A stretch of 64,000 nucleotides of DNA from NCBI GenBank assembly GCA_031763025.1, contig JASSKH010000025.1:2728001-2792000 (forward strand), given 5' to 3'. The number at the start of each line of letters is the position of its first letter. Position 1 is the first letter of the stretch. Source of the stretch: Macrocystis pyrifera (taxonomy: Eukaryota; Sar; Phaeophyceae; Laminariales; Laminariaceae). This document shows, piece by piece, positions 12,601 through 23,300 of this stretch. Made by a program: the position numbers and the translations under genes. Under the pieces are notes generated by a model. The model was given only the letters and a program-made list of their open reading frames with translations, was not told where the DNA came from and did not search any database.

Positions 12601-15600
12601 CAGTCCTAGACATTTTCACGGGGCAGGTCTCCTGCATGATCCTCCATGACGCCAAGGAATGCCGTGAACCTTGATGGTCACCCTTCATGAACCTTCATGG
12701 CCCTCCACGCACTGCCGTGAGTCTATCATGGCAATGATATGGGTTTTCACGGGCCCTGATGAGTTGCCTTTATTTTTCATGACATTGCCATGAACCATCA
12801 TTGCTCTCCACCAACTACCGTGGATCTGTGATGACATTGCCGTGAGCCTGCATTTGTCCTCTACAAACTGCAGTGGTCGTGTGATGAAATGGCCACATCA
12901 AGTCGTAGGCTTTCATGTACGTGCCTTGATGACGTTGCCATGATTTATCATGATGTCTCGGTTCTGTCCCAACGCATCACCATGGCATGTCAAAGACCCG
13001 AGCTACGATAGAGGTGCACCTACTTTTGCCTCCTGGGGCTCCTCGCCTGATGAGTTCTATACTATTACCATGTCACCCAGGAACTGACTTTCCAGAAAAC
13101 ATGAAAGAAGGGTGCTACGATGGGGGTAGCACTTTTCGCCTTCCAAGGCAAATATTTCTGACTGACGGAGCTTCTCAACTGAGGAAAAACTACCCGGTAA
13201 ATTACCCGGCAATATTTCCCATTTGTGTTGCGCAATAGTTTTCGTCAGCACGTACAGCAGGCCGTGTAAACATTCATCGGGTTAGGCCTACCATTTTCCC
13301 CTAAAGTCAGTTTTGGATGACTTACTAATGACTTATCGGTAGTACGCAGCTCCTCAAGGGAGAAGATTTAGGCGCTACCCCTGCAAGGCAAGCACGCGTC
13401 GAAAATGCACCCCGAGGGTCTAGATGCACAACGAATAACATGTAAAGCACAAATAAATGGGTGTTCCGAGGACATCGTCAAGAGGTTACCTCAGTCTACA
13501 CCCTTAGGACTGTGCTCCCATTTTGGGGAACGAACTACTGTACTTGGAATCAGAGCCAAATAGATATTTCTGCGCAGTGCAGTACGAAAAGGGGTAATAA
13601 ACCACGGCCTAAAGACAACAAAGGGCAATTTCATGGCAATGCGCCATGACGTTTGTTCATGGCATGCTTTGTTCATGGCATGCCGGGGCAATTTGCTGGC
13701 AATATCATGGCGTTTGCTCATGGCATGCCATGGTATTCGGTGTCATGAACCCCTATGTCAAAGCCATGCATGGATGGCCATGGCACCCCTGGCGGCGTTG
13801 CCGTGAAAGCTCATGGCAGTTCGTGAAAGCCCATGAACGCCCATGAAATGTCATGAACGCGCTTGAAACGCCATGGCATTGCCATGACGCTTCCATGACG
13901 GAGCCTTTGCATCGGCATGGGATTGTATGGGAGTCCATGGCAGTGTCATGGGGTTTATACGATGGCACCCCCATGGCACCCAACGACACGCCATGGCACC
14001 CTATGCGGGGAATACCATGAGGCGCCATGAAAAAGTAAAAGAACAAAAGAATTTACTATTAATATTATTACGGGGGACCATAGTAAATAGGACCAAATAT
14101 TGTTATTGAAAATAGGTCAATATATAGGTTTTTTATGTATACCATAGGCCCTATTAACTATGGACCCCCGTAATAGTGGCTGTACATCCCCCCTTAATTA
14201 GCGGCCTTTTAAATGTTGCTATACACACATGCACGGTAAAACTATTTTTTCTCTTAAACCGGGTATACGTGGCGCACAAGTTCAAAGTCGGTGAAACGTG
14301 TGGGTACTACCAACTGTACTACCACAAAATGCACGCGAAACGCAAAAAGTGTCAAACCTCTTGCAATGATGGCCACGATCGACAACAAACTCAGCGGTGA
14401 GTACCATATCCGCCGGCGAATCTTCCAACTGTATAATGTTAGGGTGGGGAAAATATCTCACCATCTCCTGTGGTACCAGCAGTGGTGGACGTCTGCTGGT
14501 AGTGAATCTCCCTATGGTAGCTATTTTGCGCGCTCTGATTGGCCAAGGGGTACATTATACGCGCGCAACTAACCTTCGTAGAGTTTTTCCAAGCCACGGC
14601 ATCCCGATCGGGCCGAATCAACCTACATAGGGTATAAACCCAAGCACAGCACCCAAGGCGGCTGAATCAATCTAGAGTTTTACCAAGCACAGCATCCCAG
14701 CACAGATCACTGCCTTAGGGGTCGGGTTCGGGCTAGGGTTCGGGTCGGAGGGTCGGCTTTAAGCGCCAACACAAAACCTCGGTAAAAAAACACTGTCAAC
14801 AGGTGTCCACTCCTCGGTACCAGCAGCACATAATACAATGTAAAGGGATGTTTGTCTACCAGATGTGTATGCTGTCGCACAAATTTGAAACGGGTGAAAC
14901 ATGGGTATACACTGTACTACAGGTGCATGGACAAACATGCCTCGTGCGACGACAGACACTCTCGCCAACAAACCCAGCAGCGGCAAGTATCATATCCGCC
15001 CCGCCGATCTTCCGACCACACATCAACAGCTCGACATCTCCCTCTTGCTTGCTGGTATACCAACAGCAGCGGGTGACAACCGTTGGATGCAGGCGGACCA
15101 ACCGACGGAGATGTTATCACGGAGTAGCACTGTACAGTGTGTATAAGTGGACGGGTAGAATGTTACCTGCCAGGAATTCAAGTTGCAAAGGCTTCGTCCG
15201 TACATGAAAACAAAAAATAGGTGCCACGTAAAATACCAGTATTCGAATAGCTAGTCTTTCAACATCAACAGCAGCAACAACAACACGGCGTGAAGATGAA
15301 TCCTGGACCCAGCTTAGGAATTTCAAGTGTAGAAGTTCTAAGGGGCATGTAATGAAAAGGGATGATCAAGGGCAGCAACCGTAATAGACAGAGCTTGACC
15401 CTCTGGGGACTTCAACAACGGGGAAAACTGACGATACAAAAGTGACCACTACGACAACGGCCGCTGCAGTGTCGGAGGACGACACAGATTGGTGCTCCGA
15501 GTTTCAATGTAAGGAGGCGTACGGCACGGGCGCATCATGGCTCTACCCGTACAGGTAGGCGCCCACGCTGCTCCTAGACGGTTGATACTGCCAGAGTTAT

Positions 15601-18117
15601 GACTTGATTTGGTCACTCTCTCGGAGTCCCAGAGGGGCTGAGCAGGAAGTAGGTAAAAAAAGGGAGGAATACTTTGTGCGTACGCTAGGGTTTATTTTTA
15701 TTCGGTTTCCTTTCTGTTTTTCTCCTTCTTTCAATGGGACATATCTAACATAATGAACATTAGTCATCAACGTTGAAGCTCATGCTACTACACGCTGTCG
15801 GATGGCGAAAACAATAATGACATAAATATATATATATGAAAAACGAGAAATAAATCATGCCTTGGTCGGGGCGGCCAGAACGGCTCCAACCGTAGCGAGA
15901 TTCGCCTCCTTGAGTTTGTTGATCTCTGCCATCTTGATGCCGGCATTGGCCAGTTCTTCCACGCTCTGGGATCGCGGGATCAGACGGTCAATCCAAAAGT
16001 AACGTGAAAACACGTGTAAAAGAAAAAAATGAAGGGAAGGACGGACGGGGGAGGGGACGCAGAGAGAGAGGTAAAGAGGGAGGGAGGGCGGGAGGGAGGG
16101 AGGGTGTGATAGTGTTGCTAGCAACATAACGTGGAACGAAGGCGTGCCAGACGTCTCATAAGTTATTGCAGCAACACTTGGTCCGGCACGGTGAGCGGGA
16201 TATTTCAAATATGTACCATAGCAACAGCTAACAGTCGCGGGTACGGTGACCAAGATGGTTCAAGGCGTTAAAAGTCGGTGGCGACCATCAAACACGCACG
16301 CACGCGCATCGACTGGGCGGTAATACCAAGCCATCGTATGGGGCAGCAGCGACGAACAGCAAATGTCCCTGCGATTTGGTTGACAGAATTGCCATGGCGA
16401 GATTGCTTGGCGGGATTTCATCACCACGACATTTCTGGACGTGATAACTTGACATAAACCGCTTAAATGGAGGACCAGCCCAAGGTTGGAAGCTGGTCAA
16501 GCGCACAGCCCCAGTGTTAGCCTGTCACTCCATATGTACCGGGCACAGGGCGACAGCATCCTCCACCTCCGCCTGCTGCTGACGTGAAGCAGAGTACCGA
16601 CTCTTCATAAACGGACGGAAACATCGAAAGCCTTCCCGTGCGCTGAATGTACCGAGCCTATTATTCCATGGCCGATTGTTACCGAAACTCACGAAGGACT
16701 ATGCTAACTTTCCATGCTAGTTCTATGGCACATTGCCATGGGCCTTCATGGCAGCGCCATGACACTGGCACGGGCGTTCATGGCAGCTGCATGCCTTTAG
16801 CCATGGCAACAATTGCTACCTGGTAACGCATCTGTCATGGTGCACCAACATGGCACGCCACATAGGAGCACTGCCATAGTTTCTTTCTCCTCCGCTGCCA
16901 TACGCTCCCGTGCTCGCACTGCCCGTTTACTTTTCCCACGAACTGCCTTTTGACCTTCACGGCAAGGGCTGCCATGACAGTCCATGGCATCGCCATTGGG
17001 CTGCTATGTGCGTTCATTGCACTGCCCTGGGCTTGTCACGGTCTTTCAGGATCCCCCCATGCATGCCATGGTACTTCCATGGCCTTCAATGGCACTGCCA
17101 TGGTCTTTCCATGGGCTTTAATGGACGGTCGTGGTACTGTCGTTGTCTTTCGTGGACCTTCACGGCACTGCTATGGGGCATACCCATGGGAGTCTGCCAT
17201 ACGGCAATGGCATATGGGACATCTCACAGCAATGCCATGAAGCTTCCATTGGGTGTCCAAGACATGTCAGTGCCATGAGCACCCGCGGCACTGCCATGAG
17301 AGCCCAGGATACTGCCACGAAAACCCATGAAAGTTTGTGAAAGCTCACGAAAGCCCATGAAATGTAATAGTCTCACATGGCAGTGCCAGTGCCATGGGAG
17401 CCCCTGGTCACTGCCATGCAGTGGGAGCTCATGTCAGTAGCATGCAGCTCCATGCGGACTGACAAAAAAGCCCAAGAAAAATGCGCGTCCTCCTAAACCT
17501 TTGCGCTCAAGGTTACGGAGGACGACGGGAAGAGGGGAGGCGGATCGGATCAGATCGGATCGGACTGGATCGGGTCGGATCGGATCGGATCGGATTGCAT
17601 CGCATCCGATCGGGTCGGATCGGATCGAGTCGGATCGCATCAGATCGCATCAGATCGGATCAGATCGGACCGGACCTCGGGTTGAATTTGATTGCATCTG
17701 GTCGGATCTCGGGTTGAATCGGATGGGATCGGATCGGACCGGGTCGGATCTCGGGTTGAATCGGATCGAATCGGGTCGGATCGGATCTCGGGTTGGATCA
17801 GATCGGATCGGATCGGCGCGGATGGGATCGTATCGGATATGTCCGTCATTATCACCGTCATCACAATAGCCACCGTCATTGCCGTCATCTCGTCATCACC
17901 ATCTCGGATCATGTCATCACCATCAGCACCATCGTCACTCATATCGATCGGCCGGAGAATTCTTGAGGGAAGTAGGGCAGAAGCTATATTAGGTTTGCGA
18001 CTGAGACCGCCAGTGCTTGGCTTTCTTCGCATTCCTTCTCGCCTGGAAGCTGTCAACTTCTTGGTACTCCTCCTCGTTCTGAGCTTCCTCCTCTCGTTGC
18101 ATCTGCGCTTCAGCCAT
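3449..18117 (-). CDS. DMC1: DMC1 meiotic recombinase, six exons, 3' end missing
   Basis: RecA/RAD51-family ATPase that forms filaments on single-stranded DNA and drives strand exchange between homologues in meiosis. Exons, in transcription order: 18117-18043, 15965-15861, 12436-12296, 8460-8296, 5351-5205, 3607-3449, giving 264 codons. Every exon is a multiple of three and every junction is phase 0. The order of domains is an acidic N-terminus, the helix-hairpin-helix N-domain (exons 2-3), then the ATPase core with Walker A GEFRSGKT (exon 4), [11 protein letters not shown] (exon 5) and Walker B IIVDS followed by [11 protein letters not shown] (exon 6). [17 protein letters not shown] and RQQKL favour DMC1 over RAD51. 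The family is about 340 residues long, so the loop-2 and C-terminal part (about 75 residues) is missing. I did not find it between 1 and 3,448, so it should lie off the left edge. Introns 1 and 2 appear to be GC-AG introns. The gene is divergent from the PP2C gene. Confidence 0.93.
3640..3890 (+). repeat. R4 dispersed repeat, copy 1
   Basis: CATGCACGGCCATAATCGTA, then CCTCGCATCCCTACAATGCC, GGGACGGAGCACGTCGGGTT and GAAGGGTGAGCTGCATCCT. Same order at 41.46-42.28 kb and, inverted, at 62.46-62.75 kb. Within DMC1 intron 5. Confidence 0.7.
4750..5215. repeat. Minisatellite starting at the DMC1 exon 5 donor
   Basis: About ten units of roughly 47 bp: CAATCTGCTGATATGTGATA then TCATATGCGTCTGTCTCACA and TGAGCCCTCT. 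On the gene strand each unit repeats ATTGAGAGGGCTCAT|GTGAGA, the last codons of exon 5 plus its 5' splice site. Confidence 0.85.
5205..5351 (-). CDS. DMC1: DMC1 exon 5 (MDTEG...RPER)
   Basis: Forty-nine codons after the acceptor [27 protein letters not shown] and [14 protein letters not shown] are the classic post-Walker A block. The last residues, IERAH, and the donor CAT|GTGAGA belong to a roughly 47-bp unit that is repeated about ten times in the following intron. The exon 3' end is one codon longer than expected from the family, so the exact donor is less certain than the reading frame. Confidence 0.9.
7340..7520. repeat. Tandem duplication of about 97 bp
   Basis: TAGGTACTGGGATCATATTT through CACGAGCTTGACTCC occurs twice almost identically. 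In DMC1 intron 4. Confidence 0.85.
8296..8460 (-). CDS. DMC1: DMC1 exon 4 (Walker A)
   Basis: Fifty-five codons. Reads [19 protein letters not shown], then [10 protein letters not shown] (Walker A P-loop, Lys and Thr binding ATP and Mg2+), HTLCVTSQL and GGAEGR. The acceptor is TACGTAG|GTG and the donor AGG|GTAAGG, both canonical. The downstream intron begins G-rich without a tandem array, unlike exon 5. Confidence 0.95.
9105..9420. repeat. Degenerate minisatellite
   Basis: Units of 25-45 bp around AGGTCGCTGTGCTTGGAAA and CTCTA; continues at 10,315-10,370 and 10,665-10,850. In DMC1 intron 3. Confidence 0.7.
12296..12436 (-). CDS. DMC1: DMC1 exon 3 (N-domain second half and linker)
   Basis: Forty-seven codons from [20 protein letters not shown] to QARQKVIK. 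This is the family's I-K-G-L-S-E-A-K-V-x-K-I hairpin followed by the linker to the ATPase core. The acceptor is GAGCGTAG; the donor is AAG|GTACAT. The start is set by phase, because two nearer AG sites would break the frame with exon 2. Confidence 0.88.
12640..12985. repeat. CATGG-rich degenerate satellite 1
   Basis: Short motifs such as CCATGACATTGCCATGA and TTCATGGCC repeat irregularly. Related blocks at 13,630-14,036 and 16,663-17,430. DMC1 intron 2. Confidence 0.65.
13630..14036. repeat. CATGG-rich degenerate satellite 2
   Basis: CATGGCATTGCCATGACG, AAGCCCATGAAATGTCATG and similar; next to a MITE-A. Confidence 0.65.
14068..14173. mobile_element. MITE-A copy (reference)
   Basis: 106 bp with inverted ends TTACGGGGGACCATAGTAAA and its complement, flanked on both sides by TA. 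The interior (AAATATTGTTA...ATATATAGGTTTTTTATG) is not palindromic. TA duplication and short ends suggest a Tc1/mariner-type non-autonomous element. The left flank also holds a TATTAATA scar (14,057). Confidence 0.85.
14270..15080. repeat. Diverged direct duplication
   Basis: 14,275-14,430 and 14,880-15,010 share GGTGAAACRTG, ACTGTACTAC, CGACAACAAACYCAGC and ATATCCGCC in order. Short frames in both keep [11 protein letters not shown] / [11 protein letters not shown], so they may derive from an old coding repeat; not recognised. Confidence 0.45.
15490..15835 (+). mobile_element. Retrotransposon 3' tail fragment
   Basis: Shares the ordered blocks TTTCCTTTCTG, CAACGTTGAAGCTCATGCT, TGTCGGATGGCGAAAACAAT and an AT-rich end with 2,005-2,115 after the remnant at 1.3-1.9 kb. 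A related start (TTTCAATGTAAGGAGGCGT) also occurs at 52,265. Lies just downstream of DMC1 exon 2, in intron 2. Confidence 0.45.
15861..15965 (-). CDS. DMC1: DMC1 exon 2 (helix-hairpin-helix N-domain, first half)
   Basis: Thirty-five codons after the acceptor GATCCCAG. They contain the [19 protein letters not shown] pattern of the RAD51/DMC1 N-terminal DNA-binding domain and end with AAPTK. The frame meets TGA one codon later, so the exon must end at AAG|GCATGA, a second GC donor. Spliced in phase 0 to exon 3, it gives [14 protein letters not shown], the same length as the family. Confidence 0.85.
16663..17430. repeat. CATGG-rich degenerate satellite 3
   Basis: Same motif family, with TGGCACTGCCATGG as the commonest phrase. 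DMC1 intron 1. Confidence 0.65.
17540..17835. repeat. GGATC(G) pentanucleotide-like satellite
   Basis: Irregular array of GGATC, GGGTC and AGATC units; a related palindromic block is in the 63 kb hAT-like element. DMC1 intron 1. Confidence 0.85.
18043..18117 (-). CDS. DMC1: DMC1 exon 1 (start codon, acidic N-terminus)
   Basis: Twenty-five codons beginning [11 protein letters not shown] and ending [10 protein letters not shown], the acidic leader usual before the RAD51/DMC1 N-domain. The ATG is the first in this frame after an upstream CAGGT context. Joined in phase 0 to exon 2, it gives DSFQ-SVEEL, which matches the family's F-x-S/D-I-x-x-L junction. The 5' splice site reads CAG|GCGAGA, a GC donor with otherwise good pairing to U1. 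The next in-frame stop lies 18 codons further on, so splicing here is needed. Confidence 0.8.
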
Positions 18118-20174
18118 ACCTGGTGCTGCTGTATACGTGGCCTGTAGCAGGGAGATACTGCAGAGAGACACGCAACAAAAACCACACACGCGCACACGCA
18201 CACATCAAGCCGAGAGGATGTACGGGAAGGCATTCACGCAGTTGATGTTGGAATGATGCGTGCCGAGGCTCTTCTGTCTCTGTGAGAAAACATGCACCAG
18301 CCTCAACGGCAGTGTACTTCACAAAAAGACAAGAAGAATGACACGTTTCAGCAGTTGCGCGGTCCGCGTGTGTCCAGCGACCTACTGCGTAGTATCACGA
18401 GGGCATATCACGATCTACAGAAGTAGTAGATCATCCAGATCGTTCTTATGATATCTTGTGCAAGAAAAGCCACACCCTATAGACCCCACCCCCAGCATAG
18501 ATGTGCGCAAACAGAGCCGTGTCATACAGATCCCACCAGCGAGCAAACCTGGCCTACATTATAGATCGTGCATACACCGATGTACCCAACATGTCGAGAC
18601 GGTGTCGAAGAGGTATTATTCACAATACTTTCTGCTTGCTGTAAAGTAGACATTTAAGCAGAGCGCTTGGACCCTTGAAGTCTTCGGTCAAAAGCGAAGG
18701 ATTCTGCTTATCTTGTGGCATTCTGTGACCAGACACACTTTAGCCTCTCCCACCTCACCGCTCTCAATCTCTCTCTCTCTATCGTATCAACATTTTGCAG
18801 CATGTGTATAGACGTACGAGGTATGTACGTACAATGAGGGATCATGAACGCTGTTTGGTGTTTGGTGGCTTGGTGCCGTGTTCAGGGCCCATACCCTCCC
18901 GCGTGCGCCATAAAGAGGCCAAGCGAATTCCAAATTCCACGAGGAGTCTATTAATAGATGGATTCTGAGAAGTAAACGCCACGTTGAAATTTCAGCTGAG
19001 GGACGTACATGACTGCCTCGCCGAGCACTGTCTCGTCGTACCACTGCTAGACAGCAGGCATCGGGTAGAGCTGCAAAGCAGCTGTTTGGTGTTAGGTGGT
19101 ATGGTGCCGCGTTCAGGGCCCAGACCCTCCCGCGTGCGCCGTAAAGAGGACAAGCGAATTCAAAAATTCCACGAGGAGTCTAGACGGATTCTGAGAAGCA
19201 AACGCCCACGTTGAAATTTCAGCTTAGGGACGCGTACATGACTGCCTCGCCGAGCACTGTCTCGTTGTACCAGTGCTAGACAACAGGCATCGGGTAGAGC
19301 TGCAAAGCAGGGTGCATCGGGTGCGGGGATGGTATGCATGCCAGTGTGCCCTGAAAATGTCACCGAAAACTCAAGAGACTCTCTCGCATCGTTTCGCCCC
19401 TCGTATCATGTCATATATGATACGTTAACATTTATTTCGGAGCCTCTCAGACGTACGAGTATCTATCTGTTGATCGAGATGAAGTTGTGTGGTGTTTCTC
19501 TCCACCACAAGTAGTCTCAAAGACAGAGTCTTCTTGCTCCAAACCTCGCCCATGACGCGAGGTCGGGTTCCGTACGAGACACGACCGCAAGCACTCAGAG
19601 CAGCGTAGGTGTTACACTTCGGGCGGACTGCTGTGTACATAGCCGTGCAGCAGCCGTGCAGTACTCGTATTCGTGTCAAAGAAAGAAGCATCTTGCTCTC
19701 TAGGCTGAAGAGGCCTGCACCAAGAAAAAACCGATACGTAAAGGCTGTCACCCGAAATCACCGCGTTTACCCACGCTGCTTGCTGTGCGGGCCGGTGTGC
19801 ATCTGCAACAACAATGAGGAAAGGCATGGTTCACCTAGGACGAGGATTGCGCAAAGTGCTCCCTGGTGAAGTGGCTGAGAGGGCGCAAAGAAGGCGCCTG
19901 GTAGCCGGCAGAGAGAAGAGGTGGAAGAAGAATGAAATGAAATGCGGCCCCTGCCCCTGCAAGCAAACGGCAGTTTTGGCGATTTCAAAAATGATTTTGT
20001 CCCCGCTTTTGTTTGTTCGAGAGCAGGGCCAATTTTGTGGAACTCCCTTAATCACTTTAAAACAAAAAACCCAAACCCAAACGCAACCAAAAACATAAAC
20101 CGTGGACCTTGGGGTGCAGTACAAGCTAACGGAGACGCAACAGACAGACAGTAGACGTGCCTCGCTAGCTTACC
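18118..20174. promoter_or_regulatory. Divergent DMC1/PP2C intergenic region
   Basis: 2,057 bp between the two start codons; any promoters of both genes should lie here. Holds the 230-bp duplication and a CTCTCTCTCTCT run at 18,768-18,781. I see no clear TATA box or other definable site. Confidence 0.4.
18845..19310. repeat. Tandem duplication of about 230 bp
   Basis: Copies 18,850-19,080 and 19,081-19,310 share CCCTCCCGCGTGCGCC, CACGAGGAGTCTA and GACTGCCTCGCCGAGCACTG. Copy 1 has six extra bases, TTAATA, at 18,951-18,956. Confidence 0.85.
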
Positions 20175-20360
20175 ATGGCGTTCAAAACCGAGCAGGCGGA
20201 TAGAGAAGCCGATGCTAGTGCCCAAAGCCTGACTGCTGGAGGAACTAGCTCGGCAACAGCAGAGCCGATGCCTGCGGACAACGGGGCCTTCTGCGAGGCA
20301 ACTGCTGGCGGCATTGGGCCTACAGCTACATTCAGATGCGTCAGTTGTGCAGAGGAGATG
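20175..20360 (+). CDS. PP2C exon 1 (start codon)
   Basis: Sixty-two codons from ATG in a CTTACCATGG context to GAGGAGATG|GTGAGC. The N-terminal half is low-complexity (Ala, Thr, Glu). The end, FRCVSCAEEM, joins in phase 0 to NPSWRNTMEDAH in exon 2, as in the family's G-V-x-x-E-x-N-x-x-W-R-x-x-MEDAH. The link spans a 12.7 kb intron, so it rests on phase and motif fit only. Confidence 0.65.
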
Positions 20361-23300
20361 GTGAGCTTGTGAGAAAACGAGTGGGTCTCCTCGGCCACCA
20401 GTGGTAGCTGCGTGCGTACGAGTACTTTTGTTTAGGCGGGCTGTTTTGTTGTGCACCATGTTTTACATGTACATCGTTACTTTCGGGGGTACTCAAAGCT
20501 CTGCCTTTACATCGTTCGTACTGCTGTACGTATAATACAAGAGTGCGTTTATGTTACTGCTGTAGGTGTGGCATTCATTTTGAGCGAAAAAAAAAAAAAA
20601 AAAACGATCAACGGGCAATGCGAGCCAGTGCATTCTGGTTTGTCTGTTGAAGTTTCTCTTGCAAGCTCCTCCTGCACAATGTACGAGTACTGCTGTGATG
20701 CTGCTGTGGTCCGCTGGGGCTTCTCTTTACGCATCAGCCCCCCTCCGGGATACACGACTGCCTTGCTTTCATCGTTGCATATACATATACTCCTGCGTGT
20801 ACGTACGCTCAACTTCATTCGTACGAAGCAGAAAATGTCCCGCTGGTCGGTACCCACCTGGTACCACGGGTCCACGCCTACGAGTACAGCGCTAGAAAAG
20901 GCAGCATCTATACGCGGTACGTCCATGTTCAAAAGATGAAACGCAAACAATGTTTCAGTCGTCGTGGAGGCGCGGGAATCGATCGATCCGGACGCCTCCT
21001 TTGGTCTCCCATGCCCTGATGCTCCAGTGCTGCTTTTAATACGGTATGCTGTTGTACATCATTAACATAGTATTAATAGTTAAGCCTTAACCTTGCAGTG
21101 CACTTGATTGCAGTATAGGCCCGCCCACAAGAAACTCGTATTCAGAGCAAACCTGAGATTTTTCATGGAGACATCATGCTTGTGCATGGACTTATGTGTA
21201 GGACTTCGTGTAGCGCTCGCTGCCGCGCACTTTTTCTTGATTCAATTTAGTTATTAATAGCAAAGAGGCGGCTCTAAGAGCCCATCTTAACGGGGAACAC
21301 TAAGTTTCGTTATTTAGAAATAAAATTTCAATTCCAATGAATTTTAAATTGATTTCGAAAAAAAAACGTGTTTGCATCCTATCGGGAAACGGCGCATTCG
21401 TTACCAAAACAAAAAGGAAATCGAAACAACCTGGAATAACGCAGCGCGTCACACAACGCCCAGCCGACAAACAGCGACGAGCGTAGACGAGAGCGAAGGT
21501 TTGCGTTGTCGCGTGCGCGGCGCCGCCAGCATTGTTTTCTTTTTGTTGGCGCAGGATAGGAAACTATCACTCTCAGGGTGTCTTGGGTGGGCGGAGGGAG
21601 CCCTCAAGCGCCACGTGCGGAACAGCAACGGTGGTGCAGCTATCGAGGTCTCGAACGTATCCTCTGTTTTTTTTTTGCTCGTTTGCTCGGTTTTCGTGAT
21701 GGTTGGACGATCGAGCAGGCCGAAAAATTGGGCTTGCGGCCGCCATGATTTATTTTGAGGCGCCACCGCCGGGGTACGATGTGATATGGTCTGTGGCCGT
21801 GGGCGCGGCTATTGCTCCGGTCGCCAGTCGTTGAGGTTCGCGCCTCGACGGTGGTCACCGAAGCGGCCAAGAATCACCCCAGACTCCACCGGGGGTGTTG
21901 ACCCACCATGAACATGCTACATCAAGGCTGATCAAGTCCCAAATTCGAAATTGAAATTAGAAAAATCACACGAAAAAAGTCCCCAAAGACTTTTCACTCA
22001 AATTGATTTTTTCTAATTTGCCCCTTCGAATCCTGCCTGGTCGTTCACTCTCCAGCCAATCAGATGCAAATTAAACTAGGAAAAAAAAAAAATCGAACCA
22101 AATTGAAGGGGCCAAAAGTCCTCGATAAGATGGGCCCTGATGTTCTTATTACGAGGCTTTTTCTTGTTCGTGGACCTGTACTGCTGTACAGCAGTAGCGA
22201 CTTACTCCAAGTAAGCTGATGTCGCAGACTGGTGGTACCTGGCACAGCTCTATGTACCTGTAGAACATGAAACATACTATTAATAGGACAACAGCAGTGA
22301 GTGTGTAACGAATACAGTTATTAATAGTAGTTACAAGTTGCCGCTCTTGGGACCCAAGTGCGGTGACCAAAACTGCTCTGCCACAAGGAATGTATTGGCA
22401 GGTGCGGTTTTGGTTTCGTCAACCGTCTACAGCAGCAGTTTGTCATGACAGTATTCGTAGTACGGTCGGTATTCAAGGAAACGTTGTTACGCGTAGCATG
22501 TACGTTCGCGTTCGCAAATCCAGACGTCGTTCGCAAATCCACACGCCGTTCGCAAAACCCGCCCTGAATTGTCGTTATCGTTATTGGCGTAATTTAATCA
22601 TAAACCCTGGTGAGAAATGCCTCCATACATACTGGAAGTCCCTACTTTCCCCCAGACGGGGATAATTTTTCTTCATCCCCCGGTATTGACTGACGTCTTT
22701 CAAGATTTGCGGTTTCCGCTCGCGTTGAACGGGCGCCTTTCGCTCGTTTTTGAGTCGTAGCACACATCCCTGCGATGTCTGAATGTTAAAAATGTTAATA
22801 ATATCGTGACAGTACAGACAAACAGCAGTAGGTTCATGTTGCACGTTGCACGCGTGTCGGAGATGCTGTAAAGAGCGTTGCGTTCGCAAACATATCGTTT
22901 TTGCAGCGCTCAATTTTGTTGCAGGGAACGGGAAGGTTGCCAACTGGTCGAGAACATTTCGAAAATATAATGTTCGCAGTTCAAGAACCCGTGCCGTTCT
23001 CAACCCTTTTAGGACTGCAGTCCCGTTTTTGGGACAAGCCACTCAAATTTAAACCCCGTTTTGGGTACAAACCACTCAAAAATTATGCCCGTTTTTGGGA
23101 CAAACCGCTCAAATTTGAATGCCGTTTCGGGGACAAACCACTCAAATAATTAATTAATTAGTTTGAGTAGTTTGTCCCAAATTAATAAATTTGAGTGGTT
23201 TGTGCCCAAAACGGGATCTAAATTTGAGTGGTTTGTCCCAAAAACGGGCATAAATTTCGAGTTGTTTATCCCCAAAACGGGATTTACCGCTCAAATTTAA

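Noticed and set aside
17501..17869. Frames rich in GSDRI or RSDPI
   Set aside because: Translation of the GGATC satellite inside DMC1 intron 1.
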